Shown here: positions 20,640 through 30,129 of the stretch, piece by piece | Position numbering within the stretch: position 1 is the stretch's first letter | Layout: every line of letters starts with the position of its first letter | Assembly: GCA_019828595.1 (NCBI GenBank) | Contig: JAHQRK010000009.1 | Coordinates: forward strand, 2,418,001-2,482,000 | DNA from: Aphanomyces cochlioides | Taxonomy: Eukaryota; Oomycota; Saprolegniomycetes; Saprolegniales; Verrucalvaceae | Direction of reading: 5' to 3' | DNA: 64,000 nt | Program-made: the position numbers and the translations under genes | Notes under the pieces: model-generated | Databases searched by the model: none | Told to the model about the DNA's origin: nothing | Seen by the model: the letters and a program-made list of their open reading frames with translations, nothing else

Positions 20640-22643
20640 ATGAAGTTGTCACTGATCACTCTCGCCGCCATCGCCGCCGTTGCGCTTGGCCAAGGCTACG
20701 GTGAAGAAACCACGTTGACGCCAGATACAGGCTACGGTGAAGAAGAAGGCTATGGCTACGGCTACGAAGAAGAGGACGAGACGCCAGAACACACGACGAC
20801 GACTCCTAAGCCAACCACAACCACCAAGGCTCCATGCACCACCAAGAAGCGCACCAAGGCTCCTTGCACGACCACGGTTGCTCCTACCACGGTCACGCCT
20901 GTGCCCACTGAACTCCTCGTCGAGACCCCAGAGCCCACGACGACAGAAGCTCCTACCACGACTGTCGCTCCTACGACCACCGTCGAACCTTTGCCAACCC
21001 CTGCTCCGACGACCCCAATCACCGTCGTGACCCCTGAGCCCACCACCGTCACGCCCGACTACGAAGACGACACGCCAGAGCCCACCACGACTGAAGCTCC
21101 AACGACCACTCCTTGCCCTACCACCACGGAAGCTCCTACTACGGTCACGCCTGTGCCCATTGAACTCCTCGTCGAAACCCCAGAACCCACGACTGTCGCT
21201 CCTACGACCACCGTCGAGCCTTTGCCAACCCCTGCTCCGACGACCCCAATCACCGTCGTCACCCCTGAGCCCACCACCGTCACGCCTGACTACGAAGACG
21301 ACACGCCAGAGCCCACCACGACTGAAGCTCCAACGACCACTCCTTGTCCTACCACCACAGAAGCTCCTACTACGGTCACGCCTGTGCCCACTGAACTCCT
21401 CGTCGAAACCCCAGAACCCACGACGACGGAAGCTCCTACGACGACCGTCGAGCCTTTGCCAACCCCTGCTCCGACGACCCCAATCACCGTCGTGACCCCT
21501 GAACCCACCACCATCACGCCTGACTACGAAGACGACACGCCAGAGCCCACCACGACGGAAGCTCCTTCGACTACCGTTGAGCCATTGCCAACTCCTGCTC
21601 CTACGACGCCAATCGTCGTCGTCACCCCCGAACCAACGACGGTCACGCCTGACTTGATCGAAGACACTCCAGAGCCCACGACGACGGAAGCTCCTACCGA
21701 GACGCCTGAAACCACCAAGAAAACGCGCCGCCCTCTTCCTTCTCCCTGCAAGAATGATGAAAAGCCCACGACGACTCCATGCCCCACGACGACGACGCCA
21801 GCGCCTGAATCTGACTACGGCTACGAAGCCCCGACGCCAGCTCCAACCATTGCTCGCTGCGCCAAGGTCAACTTTGACGCTGCTCATGCCGACGCCATCA
21901 AGAGTGCTTACACTGACAAGTGCGCCGTCGACATTGGCATGGCCTGCGCTGACTTTAAGAACCAAGTGAAGCCCACATTGAAGCAAATCGTCAAGTTGAA
22001 CGCTTCTGCCAACTGCAAGGCCTACTACGAAGATGTCCGCCTTGCGTCTGCCGCTCAAAACTGCGCCGACTTGAACGTCCTGGCCGCCAACGTCACGTTT
22101 GACATGTCGGTCGTTGCCTTGGCCGTCGACGCTTACCCCAAGACGAGCGTCAACTGCACTTCGTGGAACCGCCCGTCGTTCTCCAAGGTCGGCTTGTTGC
22201 ATCCCATCCTCTGGACCAAGTGCACGGAACTCCACGGCGCCTTCACGTTTGACCACCTTCTCTCGGCCAAGGACTTCCGCGCCATCAAGAACAAACCGTC
22301 GTGCCAACAATTGTTCTACTACGCCCAAGACTACATCCGCGACTCGAAGACTGCCTGCACGTACGGCAAGGACGGTGTGGACATCCACGCGTATGCCAAC
22401 TTGCCATTCAACGCCACGCTCGACTGGTTGATCCTCTTGGCTGATGTCAAGGAACAAGAAGAAGCTGCCAAGGCTGCTGCCGCCATCACCTTGTCCTCCT
22501 CGTGGACTCACCACTCGGCGTCGACCGTCGTCTTTGGCTCGTTGGTCGCTGGCGCCTTGCTCGTCTTGGTCGCTTTGGTTGTCGTCAAGACCAAGTTGCA
22601 AAAGCGCTCGACCGAAGAACGCAAGCGCTTGTTGCAAGTCTAA
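20640..22643 (+). CDS. Mucin-like stalked membrane protein with two four-cysteine elicitin-like modules
   Basis: 667 residues from the ATG at 20640, chosen because MKLSLITLAAIAAVALGQG is a clear signal peptide. Residues about 20-405 are Thr/Pro-rich, with long imperfect tandem units marked by ELLVETPEPTT and TPDYEDDTPEPTT; such regions are usually O-glycosylated and extended. Residues about 407-600 hold two cysteine modules (DKCAVDIGMACADF; SANCKAYYED; QNCADL in the first). A membrane helix near 627-650 and the basic tail QKRSTEERKRLLQV close the protein. The modules align closely with those of the 24.6-26.4 kb gene. The predicted role is display of the modules beyond the cell surface, inferred from architecture only. 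The stalk has opened a 662-codon antisense frame, considered spurious. Confidence 0.78.
   Translation: MKLSLITLAAIAAVALGQGYGEETTLTPDTGYGEEEGYGYGYEEEDETPEHTTTTPKPTTTTKAPCTTKKRTKAPCTTTVAPTTVTPVPTELLVETPEPTTTEAPTTTVAPTTTVEPLPTPAPTTPITVVTPEPTTVTPDYEDDTPEPTTTEAPTTTPCPTTTEAPTTVTPVPIELLVETPEPTTVAPTTTVEPLPTPAPTTPITVVTPEPTTVTPDYEDDTPEPTTTEAPTTTPCPTTTEAPTTVTPVPTELLVETPEPTTTEAPTTTVEPLPTPAPTTPITVVTPEPTTITPDYEDDTPEPTTTEAPSTTVEPLPTPAPTTPIVVVTPEPTTVTPDLIEDTPEPTTTEAPTETPETTKKTRRPLPSPCKNDEKPTTTPCPTTTTPAPESDYGYEAPTPAPTIARCAKVNFDAAHADAIKSAYTDKCAVDIGMACADFKNQVKPTLKQIVKLNASANCKAYYEDVRLASAAQNCADLNVLAANVTFDMSVVALAVDAYPKTSVNCTSWNRPSFSKVGLLHPILWTKCTELHGAFTFDHLLSAKDFRAIKNKPSCQQLFYYAQDYIRDSKTACTYGKDGVDIHAYANLPFNATLDWLILLADVKEQEEAAKAAAAITLSSSWTHHSASTVVFGSLVAGALLVLVALVVVKTKLQKRSTEERKRLLQV
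20905..21720 (+). repeat. In-frame tandem repeats coding the Thr/Pro stalk
   Basis: The word GAACTCCTCGTCGA recurs near 20910, 21162 and 21393, giving unit lengths of about 252 and 231 bases; units differ by loss or gain of short Thr-Thr-Glu-Ala-Pro blocks. Such repeats expand and contract by unequal exchange. Confidence 0.75.
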
Positions 22644-23059
22644 GCTGCTCTTTTTTATATTGTCGATTAACTATGTCTGTCTTCATGGACCAACGTCTTC
22701 TTCCCCCTCTAGCCCCCTTTAGCCCCATCTATGTAGTCCCTCTAGCTCCCTGTAGCCCAGCATACAGCAGCTGGGTTAAAGCGCAAGTTGAACTCTCTGT
22801 GTTCAACAACGACGCGGCGACATGTTCCAGATCGTGAATTATCGTCCTTCTTGTCTATTCTTCAGCCGCAGATATAGCTACGTCAATGGGTGCAATCGCT
22901 TGTCCCAAGGGTGCATTCAATGCTTTGCCTGCAGTGCAAAGTTGCAAGATCTTTGCATTTTCTTCCTCGTACTGTACAAAAAGCTGTGCGTCGCGAATTT
23001 GTCCCAACGGAGTAAATTGACGATGGACATTTGAATGTTGTGAAGTTTGATAATACTTA
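22644..23059. other. Convergent 3' intergenic region
   Basis: Lies between two convergent paralogues. A minus-strand frame ending near 22855 (containing QFTPLGQIRDAQLFVQYEEE) looks protein-like but has no start apart from the upstream gene's end and is probably a remnant. A short CTAGCCCC-type C-rich run occurs near 22710-22760. Confidence 0.4.
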
Positions 23060-23911
23060 TTAAACGAGGAGGCGAACGCGCTCTTCGGTCGACGCTTTGG
23101 GTGGCGTGCGCTGGACGGCAAAGACCATGGCCGCGACGGCTAAAACGATCGCGGCGACCAAGAAACCACCGACGAGCAGTGTGGTTTGGCTCGAGCGGAA
23201 GACGACGGCCAAGTTGACAATCGAGTCGTGCTTGTAGTGCGCGTAGAGCTCGAGCCAGTCCATGGCGACGTCAAACGTAATGTTTTCAAAGGCGTGGATG
23301 TCCGTGTCATTCTGGTCGATGGCTTGATGCGGTTGCTTCTTGATCGTGTACTGCACGCGGTCAAACAAGGAGCGGCAGTCGGTGGAATTGCGCATGGTGT
23401 GGATTTTTTCAAGAGAAGGCACGCCGTTGTTGGCCTTGAAGACGCTCCAGCCCGAGCTGCCAAGGCAGTTGTAGAAATACCCGTGGGTAATTAAGCCCGA
23501 GAAGGCCCAAGCAAGGCCAACCTTGGAGAACTTGGGCACGACTTTGGGCGTCGAGTAGATCGCCAAGCCAGCGGTGGCCATGTCCCAAGTCACGTTGGCC
23601 AAAAGCTGGAGCTCCGTGCAGTTTTGATCGCCAGCCGCGAGCGCCACGTCGCCAAAGAGAAGCATGCAACTCGACGAGTCTTCCAGCACTGGAAGGCTCA
23701 CTTTGGTCAAGATGCCAGCGTCTTTGAGAGCATCAGGGCTGACGTTCAAATCGCTGGCGCAGTCGTTGAAAAACGGGCTCACGACCGCGTCGCCGCGGAG
23801 TGAATCGTACTGAGTGGGCGAGCAATGGGGTAGAGTAATCGGCTCGACATCTGCTCCAAACGCAAGAGAGCAGCAAGCCAGGAGGGCCGTAGAGGCAATG
23901 CGAAGAGCCAT
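23060..23911 (-). CDS. Membrane-anchored protein with paired four-cysteine elicitin-like modules
   Basis: 283 residues from the ATG at 23911, chosen because MALRIASTALLACCSLAFGA is a signal peptide; the open frame extends upstream without need. Module one has PHCSPTQ, NDCASDLN, SSCMLLF and QNCTEL; module two lacks a clear first pair but keeps YNCLGS and TDCRSLF and ends TDIHAFENITFDVAMDWLEL, the closing motif seen in all four family members. A membrane helix (LLVGGFLVAAIVLAVAAMV) and tail KASTEERVRLLV follow. No stalk is present, so like the 18.3 kb protein it would keep its modules close to the membrane. It is convergent with the 20.6 kb paralogue. Confidence 0.72.
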   Translation of the reverse strand: MALRIASTALLACCSLAFGADVEPITLPHCSPTQYDSLRGDAVVSPFFNDCASDLNVSPDALKDAGILTKVSLPVLEDSSSCMLLFGDVALAAGDQNCTELQLLANVTWDMATAGLAIYSTPKVVPKFSKVGLAWAFSGLITHGYFYNCLGSSGWSVFKANNGVPSLEKIHTMRNSTDCRSLFDRVQYTIKKQPHQAIDQNDTDIHAFENITFDVAMDWLELYAHYKHDSIVNLAVVFRSSQTTLLVGGFLVAAIVLAVAAMVFAVQRTPPKASTEERVRLLV

Positions 23912-24555
23912 GAGGATTCCAAAGTGAAAGAACTCAAACCAATCTCCTGGCTGGCTTCCGATCACCCCCAGAAAGGCCAGCGTGACTTGGCAACACTTCG
24001 TGCATTTCACATGAAAATTCCACTTTTCAAATATTTTGCAACATTTTTTGGTAAATTTGTCTATATTTTATGCAAATTTGGGCTGACTTTTTGCATATTT
24101 ATGCTGGATATTCGCACTTTTATGCGTATTTTGGACAGTTTTTATGTGATTTTTTTCAAAATGTTCGTGTTTTTGTATATACAGTATTGTTTTCAGCATT
24201 TTGGAGATATTTTGTCTTAAATTTTCTACTTTTTTTTTTAACATTTTTTGAGTTTTTTCAGCCTTGAAGCTTGAAATGTCAGTGACAACCACGATGAAGG
24301 CTGGCTCGGAGGACTCCAGCATCGTTAGAAGACTAAGAGGGACTGACGATTGTTGGCAGGAAAGAAAGGTGTTTCCTGCCTTATATCCCCAATTTCCCGG
24401 CCTTTAAAGTGTGAATTTGACCACCGGTGGGGAAATTTATCAAGCCAAAACTCCCAAGGGGGGAAAGCCGGGGGGATTTTCTTGGCATGGGCTGCTTTGT
24501 GCTGTTTATCTCTCAAGATAGAAGCTGCTAGTAAACAATGCAGCTTGATTAAGGT
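23912..24555. other. Intergenic, very T-rich
   Basis: The segment 24030-24260 is strongly T-rich on the plus strand and contains no plausible gene; it is the 5' flank of the 23.1-23.9 kb gene and the 3' flank of the next minus-strand gene. Confidence 0.6.
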
Positions 24556-26436
24556 TTAGACTTGGAGAAGGCGCTTGCGTTCTTCAGCACCAGGACGACG
24601 GCGTTGTTGAGATCGTTTCAAGACGACGACGACAAGCAGAGCGCAGACAGCAAGCACGCAACCAACGACGACCAAAGACGAATTGGGAGCGGAAGTCGCA
24701 GCGAACGTGAAGGCCGACGTCGTTGTGGCGTCTTGGGCGGTCAATTGGGCAATTAAAATCAACCAGTCCAACGCGACATCAAATGAAAGCGAGGCGTAGG
24801 CATGGATGTCCACGCCATCGCTGCCATAAGCACAAGCCGTGGGCGAGTCGCGAATGATGGATTGGACGGCGGGGAAGAGATCGCGGCAGTGCGTATTGTT
24901 CTTGATGTCACGCAATTGATCCACGGATGGCAACGTCGTCAAGGCAAAGACGTGGCTGCCCAACGACGTGCTGGCCAAGCACGAATAAAAGCTGGCTTTG
25001 AGCGCCAACTTTGTGAACGAAGGGCGGTTCCACGTCGTGCAGTTCGTCTTCGTCTTGGGGAAGGCGTCGACTTCAAGCGCACCGACGGCCATAGCAAACG
25101 ACACGTTGGTCGCCACGATATCCAAATCAAAGCAATGCTCTTGGCGAGCAGCAGCTTGCAAGTCGCCGTAGTAAGATTTGCAGTTTTCTGACGAATTCAG
25201 TTTGGCGATTTGGCGAACTGTTGGCTTGACGTGGTTCTTGAAGTCCGAGCAAGGCATGCCAATGTCCACGGCGCACTTGTCAGTGTATTGGCTCTGGATA
25301 GCAGCAGCGTGGGCGGCTTCAAAGTTGGTCTTCAAGCATTGAGGCAGTTCCTTAGGTTCCAAAACTGGGGTCGAAGGGGTCGTAACAGGAGCCGCTGTGG
25401 TCGTTGGAGCTTCAGTTGACGCCTCAGTGGGAGCGTCAGTAGGAGCTTCGGTAGTGGGGGCGAAGGTATGGCAAGGGGTCGTCGTGGGGGGAACAGACGA
25501 GGGCGCTGGGGTTTCAGTAGGTTCTTCGTCATCTTCTTCATAGCCAGGAGCGACAGACGTTGGTTCAGGAGTGACCACAACGACGGGAATGGTCGAAGCA
25601 GGCGTTGGCAATGAAGCCGCTTGGCTAGACTTCGTTGTAGTTGGCTCAAAAGTGTGGCGCGGCGTTGTCGTAGGCGGAATCGACGATGTTGTAGGCTCAG
25701 GGGTCTTTTCCTCCTCTTCAAAGTCAGGAACTACAGACGTTGGCTCTGGCGTAATGACGACTTGAGGAGCAGTCGACGCTGGTGTGGGCAATGGAGTCGT
25801 AGTTGGCGCTGACGTCGTAGTTTGAGGCGCTGGAGTTGTCGTAGGAGCTGGCTTGACTGTCGTGTTGTAGGTCACTGGGAGAACCGTGCTGGGTTCGTCG
25901 GTGGTTACAGCCGGCGTAGTCGTTGTTGGTTGAGATTCAGGGACGGTGGTAGGACACGTGCTTCCAAGCACGATCAAAGGATTACCATCGGCATCTTGGC
26001 AGCAGCTTTGGTAAGCGTCGGTGCCTCCTTCGCCAGCGCCACGAAGCCATACAAAGTACGGCTCGCCAAAGCAACATTGGCGATGGTTTGGGTTGAGGCA
26101 TTCCACGAGTGTGCCATCAGGACGACGGCACGCTTCACCCCACGTGCATTCATTTCCAATCGTTGGTTCAGGCGTATCTTCTTCAAAGTCTGGAGCGATC
26201 GTCGTCGGTTCCGGCGTGGCTACAGACGGCGACGGTGTTGTCACAGCCGGGGTTGGAACAACCACCGTCGACGCTGGCAGAGAGGTCGATGGCTGCGCGG
26301 TGGTGGCGTTGTCACGCGTTCGGCGAGGAGCGTGAGTCTCCTGGGTTGGGCTAGGCGAAGGATTGGATGGATTTTCATAGCCATATTGGGCCATGGCCAC
26401 TGCGGCGAGCGCGCTGCCGAGAAGGAAGAGCTTCAT
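24556..26436 (-). CDS. Stalked membrane protein with paired four-cysteine modules and an extra Cys-rich insert
   Basis: 626 residues from the ATG at 26436 (MKLFLLGSALAAVAMAQYGY is the signal peptide). The stalk is Thr/Pro-rich but is interrupted early, at about residues 90-155, by a compact cysteine-rich insert with ECTWGEACRRPDG, ECLNPNHRQCC, QSCCQDADG and STC. Two cysteine modules closely related to those of the 20.6 kb protein follow (DKCAVDIGMPCSDF; ENCKSYYGD), then DIHAYASLSFDVALDWLI, a membrane helix (LVVVGCVLAVCALLVVVVL) and the tail PGAEERKRLLQV. The insert is absent from the paralogues and has no family I recognise; its paired cysteines suggest a small disulfide-bonded binding domain. 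Divergent regulation from the plus-strand pair is likely since it lies in opposite orientation. Confidence 0.78.
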   Translation of the reverse strand: MKLFLLGSALAAVAMAQYGYENPSNPSPSPTQETHAPRRTRDNATTAQPSTSLPASTVVVPTPAVTTPSPSVATPEPTTIAPDFEEDTPEPTIGNECTWGEACRRPDGTLVECLNPNHRQCCFGEPYFVWLRGAGEGGTDAYQSCCQDADGNPLIVLGSTCPTTVPESQPTTTTPAVTTDEPSTVLPVTYNTTVKPAPTTTPAPQTTTSAPTTTPLPTPASTAPQVVITPEPTSVVPDFEEEEKTPEPTTSSIPPTTTPRHTFEPTTTKSSQAASLPTPASTIPVVVVTPEPTSVAPGYEEDDEEPTETPAPSSVPPTTTPCHTFAPTTEAPTDAPTEASTEAPTTTAAPVTTPSTPVLEPKELPQCLKTNFEAAHAAAIQSQYTDKCAVDIGMPCSDFKNHVKPTVRQIAKLNSSENCKSYYGDLQAAARQEHCFDLDIVATNVSFAMAVGALEVDAFPKTKTNCTTWNRPSFTKLALKASFYSCLASTSLGSHVFALTTLPSVDQLRDIKNNTHCRDLFPAVQSIIRDSPTACAYGSDGVDIHAYASLSFDVALDWLILIAQLTAQDATTTSAFTFAATSAPNSSLVVVGCVLAVCALLVVVVLKRSQQRRRPGAEERKRLLQV

Positions 26437-27489
26437 ACTGTCGGCAAGTTCGAGAGTGATGTCGGAAATTATATAACTTGGTGACAATATAGAATGAATA
26501 AATTTTTATTCAATTTAATAATAAAAGTCACATTTTAGATTTAATTCTGAATTTTGAATTTACAATTTTACTATTTGTATGTAATAAAGCATATAAATTA
26601 TAAATTAACTGCCTTAGCTATTTTTTCTGACATTCCAGTGACATGAATGCACTTTGTGCCAAAAGCTCGCAAATCAAACGTTTTTTTATGAATTTTAGCA
26701 AATTGAGAAAAAATAAGAGAGTCGCTACAGTACCATCTTGAGGGTAAGCGGCAAAATGCGGTGACCTCCATGCTTTTAGATAGTCTATAGACTCGCCGGA
26801 CAAAGCTATAGATCGAGGAGCTCAAGCGCGAGGCATTTCCAGAATTTATCTCGTTTTTACGAGGCTCACTTGCTGTGTAGTCGACTGCATGGAAACTGCA
26901 TAGTGAGGCGACGGTTGCCTGGGAGTCTAGACACATATATATATGGATAAGAAGAGAGTACGTGTGTGGCTGCGCGCCTACGGGTTCTGGCGATGCATCC
27001 AACTTCACGCCTGTCGTAGAGTCATTCCTGCGCTTTTCTCGACGTATGCCTGACTCAGTGGGTTGATCGTCAATAGACGAGGGAGACAACTCATTCAGTT
27101 GTACTTGCTGCATTTACGATTACAGTCGTCGTAGAAGCCGAGAGAGCATCTAGCGTGATGTACAAGGTGGAATACATTGTAGCTGTCATCCTTTGTCATA
27201 AAATCATTGCTAGGATTATCAATTGCAGCGAGCTCAGTCCTCTGTGATGGAAGTTTAAATTTAAGCCACTTTAGAGCTGCGGCGGTTTGAGAGCTGAGTC
27301 GCTGAAATGTATAGCATTTCGCAATGATTTTTTGTTTGCTTTCATTCCTCGCGGCTTTGTGCACTCCTGTTTTGAATACGAATGACCGCCAAGTCGTTTT
27401 CATCCTCGTAATCATGTGTCACCAATGACAAAACATTGTACGGAATTGGACGAAAGGCCAAGTCGCCATTACACCCTGATCGGGGGAGA
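26437..27489. other. Intergenic with two unassigned minus-strand frames
   Basis: Minus-strand frames of 171 codons (26598-27113) and 106 codons (27095-27415) are open but contain no domain, and their frames differ. They may be remnants of an element lying left of the LTR-like arm. An AT-rich promoter region precedes the four-cysteine gene. Confidence 0.35.
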
Positions 27490-28103
27490 TGTTAAACATC
27501 GGACCCCTTTTTCTGTTTGTCAGACCCTTTAACTTGAATAAAATATGCACATACAAATCATTGTATAACCATAAATCTAGTACTAGTACACTGTATGGCT
27601 AGTTGTTGTACTATCTTCTTTGTGTTTGCTTCGCGTCTGGATTGACAAGAGAGACAGATAGATGCCACAAACGACTTGAAGCATTATGATGGTTCCTTAC
27701 TTTAAGTGTTGCGTGAGGGGAAATTCATTCAACTCATTAAAAGTTGACATGCAACCCAGGCTTGCATCGTTCATTAGTATCGATATCTTTACTTGAGAAA
27801 ACATATATTACAATTTGGTGCGACAAGAGTTCATCATGCAGCTACTGATGCAGATGTATATATGCTGAGCCTGCGAGGTATTTGTAGATCTGCAATGGCT
27901 TCGACATCCTGTCAACTATAAGAATTTCATTTGATGGGGAAAGATTAATCAACGCAATCGACTATCTGGCGTATTTGTTGTTGTATCTGACATAGACTGC
28001 TACGCGTTGTAATCAACCAATTCTGTGACTTGCGATTATTGATAGCAACCACGTCCATAGTGTAAATCTATTCTACGTCAACTATGGTTTTGTTCTTACA
28101 GCA
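27490..28103 (+). repeat. LTR-like arm, left copy
   Basis: Begins TGTTAAAC directly after a purine tract GGGGGAGA and ends CTTACAGCA, the TG...CA ends typical of long terminal repeats. It matches, in inverted orientation, 30130-30964, with shared landmarks CAATCGACTATCTG, GTGACTTGCGA and a TGACATGCAACCCAGG/TTGCATGTCAACA block. The two arms have diverged by many substitutions. Confidence 0.7.
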
Positions 28104-28360
28104 AGTCAATTGATTTCTCATGAGTCGCAATAAGCTTACTATAGAAAGACTTTGAACTCCACTGTAGGCACAAATGCTCAACAACGATGCAGTAGAGTAC
28201 GATTTAAATGCATCAAGAAAAATGGTCCGAACTTTCCGTGAGTATGGCAAACTGCTTGTCGAGTATTTTGAAGTAGAAAATACATTTATGGCTCGAATAC
28301 TTTTCAAAGGAAAGCTGCTAGATTGCAGTTCGATAGGTTTGCTCGAGAAAACATGCAATA
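28104..28360 (+). other. Short coding-like remnant between LTR arm and mariner
   Basis: A plus-strand frame from 28174 (MLNNDAVEYDLNASRKM then FREYGKLLVEYF) runs up to the mariner end. A diverged similar stretch appears in inverted orientation at about 29980-30110, so it belongs to the inverted duplication rather than to the mariner. No family recognised. Confidence 0.35.
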
Positions 28361-29974
28361 CCACTCTGTTTTTTAATGATTGTCAGCAAAGATACGAGAA
28401 CATAGTAAAATCAAGTATAGAGAATCCATATTTAAAAAGTTTATTCATCAAACCTCACAGTACCAAAGAGATCCGCTAACGAGTCCATTCTTTCTTCCTC
28501 TTCAATGCGTGCGTGCATGAGCTGCAGTGCCAATAATTCATCTTCGTCTTCTTACTCCTTGGTATTTTGAAACGATTGTCTCCTTCAAACTCAATGATGA
28601 CTTGCATGACGCGGTGAAGAGTTCGAAACGTCTTTTCCAACGTGAGTCGTTCAAGATTGTGAAACGAGATCTTCACCGCGTCGATCAATTCTTCTATCGT
28701 TCCACACTCCAATCGTTTCTGCAAGGCTTGTATAGAGTTGAAAAATCCAAGATCCAAGACGTTGAGATCTGGTGACTTTGCAGGCTGGAAACGCATTTCA
28801 ATGTTCCAGCCATCGCTGTTGCATGCCGCCAAAACTTCGGCGTCGTCAAGTCGAGAATGTGCTGGGGCATTGTCCTACTGAACGAAGATTGTTCCATGCT
28901 CGTTCGACGGCCAAACCCACTTGCTCTTCATAGCTGGTAAAACCAAGTCACAAAGATATTCCCGGTACAAAGCACCAGTCACACTCAGAGGGGTCAACAC
29001 CCATTCACCAGCTCTTCGATTTTTGCTCGTGCGTTGGGCTTGGACGTTAGTGACAAACGGCCAGCAACCGACTTTCCCGTCCCAGTCCCCTCGTGGCCGT
29101 GCCACGGCAACTAAGAACATAACTTTCGTTATGTGCGACTTGTTTTGGATATTTCGTGGTGCCATCTCTTCATCATGCCAAAGCAGAAACTTTCGTCGAA
29201 TCTTTGCCATGAAAAACCATTTTTCGTCGACATGAACCACTCGTACGAGTCGTAATTCATGTCGACAAAGTTCTTGCAAAAGGCGAACCGGCAAGCTTGT
29301 TGTTTGTCGGGTAGTGCAGGCCGTGCCCAATTTGAACGTCTGTTCATCCATTTTGCTTTGACATACGACCACAATAGGAACTCGGAGAGGCCAGTTTGAC
29401 AAGAATCATTATCACCGAAAATCCAAGGATTAACTTATGCAAATATTGGAACAGATGGAAAACATTAGAAGCTTAATTTTATATTTATTTTATTTTTTAT
29501 TCTTTGGCAAGAGAGCAATAAGTCTGCCTCTTGTGGAGTTCCACTGCCTTGACCTTCTCTTCAATCTTGGACGGATCATAGACTCTCTTGCGACCACTGT
29601 GGCCTTTGATCTTGGCACGAACATTTGCTGCTTGTCCGACGTCATGGCTTTCGTTGCCGCGCTTCCAAATGCGCCAGCCAGTGCGCGAAGTAACTGAGAA
29701 CAAGGAGCACACCTCTTCTATGATCTCGCGCGATGCCGTGCCATTGTTACTTCGCTTTGCGACCTCTAGATAAAGCCCAGCGCGCTGGTCATCGGTTAAG
29801 TTTGGCTTGGAAGTCGGCATCGACGTCAGCTCAGTCAAATTGATAATATAATTCACCAAAAAATAGCTCTCGACTCGTCTCAACAAGACGAACAGACTCC
29901 TGTGCCTTTTTAGCTAATCAGAAACTCCAAAACGCTTCATTTGGACTTGCTGACAATCATGAAAAACAGAGTGG
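28361..29974 (-). mobile_element. Mariner-like element 1
   Basis: The inverted ends CCACTCTGTTTTTTAATGAT and, on the other side, CCACTCTGTTTTTCATGAT (reverse complement of 29955-29974) are each flanked by TA, the mariner target duplication, and continue with TGTCAGCAA. Size 1,614 bp. It lies nested between the two inverted LTR-like arms. Confidence 0.85.
28476..29886 (-). pseudogene. Mariner transposase, inactivated
   Basis: Minus-strand pieces give an N-terminal helix-turn-helix region (LTDDQRAGLYLEVAKRS), then the first catalytic Asp in VHVDEKWFF, the second in DNAPAH and the third in KSPDLNVLDLGFF, with 34 residues between the second and third by my count. The codon before DNAPAH is TAG where relatives have Gln, so the catalytic core is cut; the N-terminal part also lies in a different frame. 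It is therefore non-autonomous, though the inverted ends are well kept. Confidence 0.85.
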
Positions 29975-30129
29975 TACATTTTAGTGCTACAAAACTGCAA
30001 AGTCTCCAGCCACTATTTCCACACGCTATGCCAGTAAGCTATTTGCAAAACAGAAATTGATACTGCGTCATAGTTGAACATGTGAACCTGCGCTGCATTT
30101 GAAAGTTGTTCTAAAGTAGTCATATGAAA

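Noticed and set aside
20649..22637. A 662-codon open frame antisense to the stalked four-cysteine protein
   Set aside because: It mirrors the repetitive Thr/Pro codons of the sense gene, is made of Arg/Gly/Val runs, and has no domain; biased codons on the sense strand remove stops on the other.
24030..24260. T-rich block as a possible centromeric or origin sequence
   Set aside because: Only base bias is visible; no repeat or known motif supports a function.
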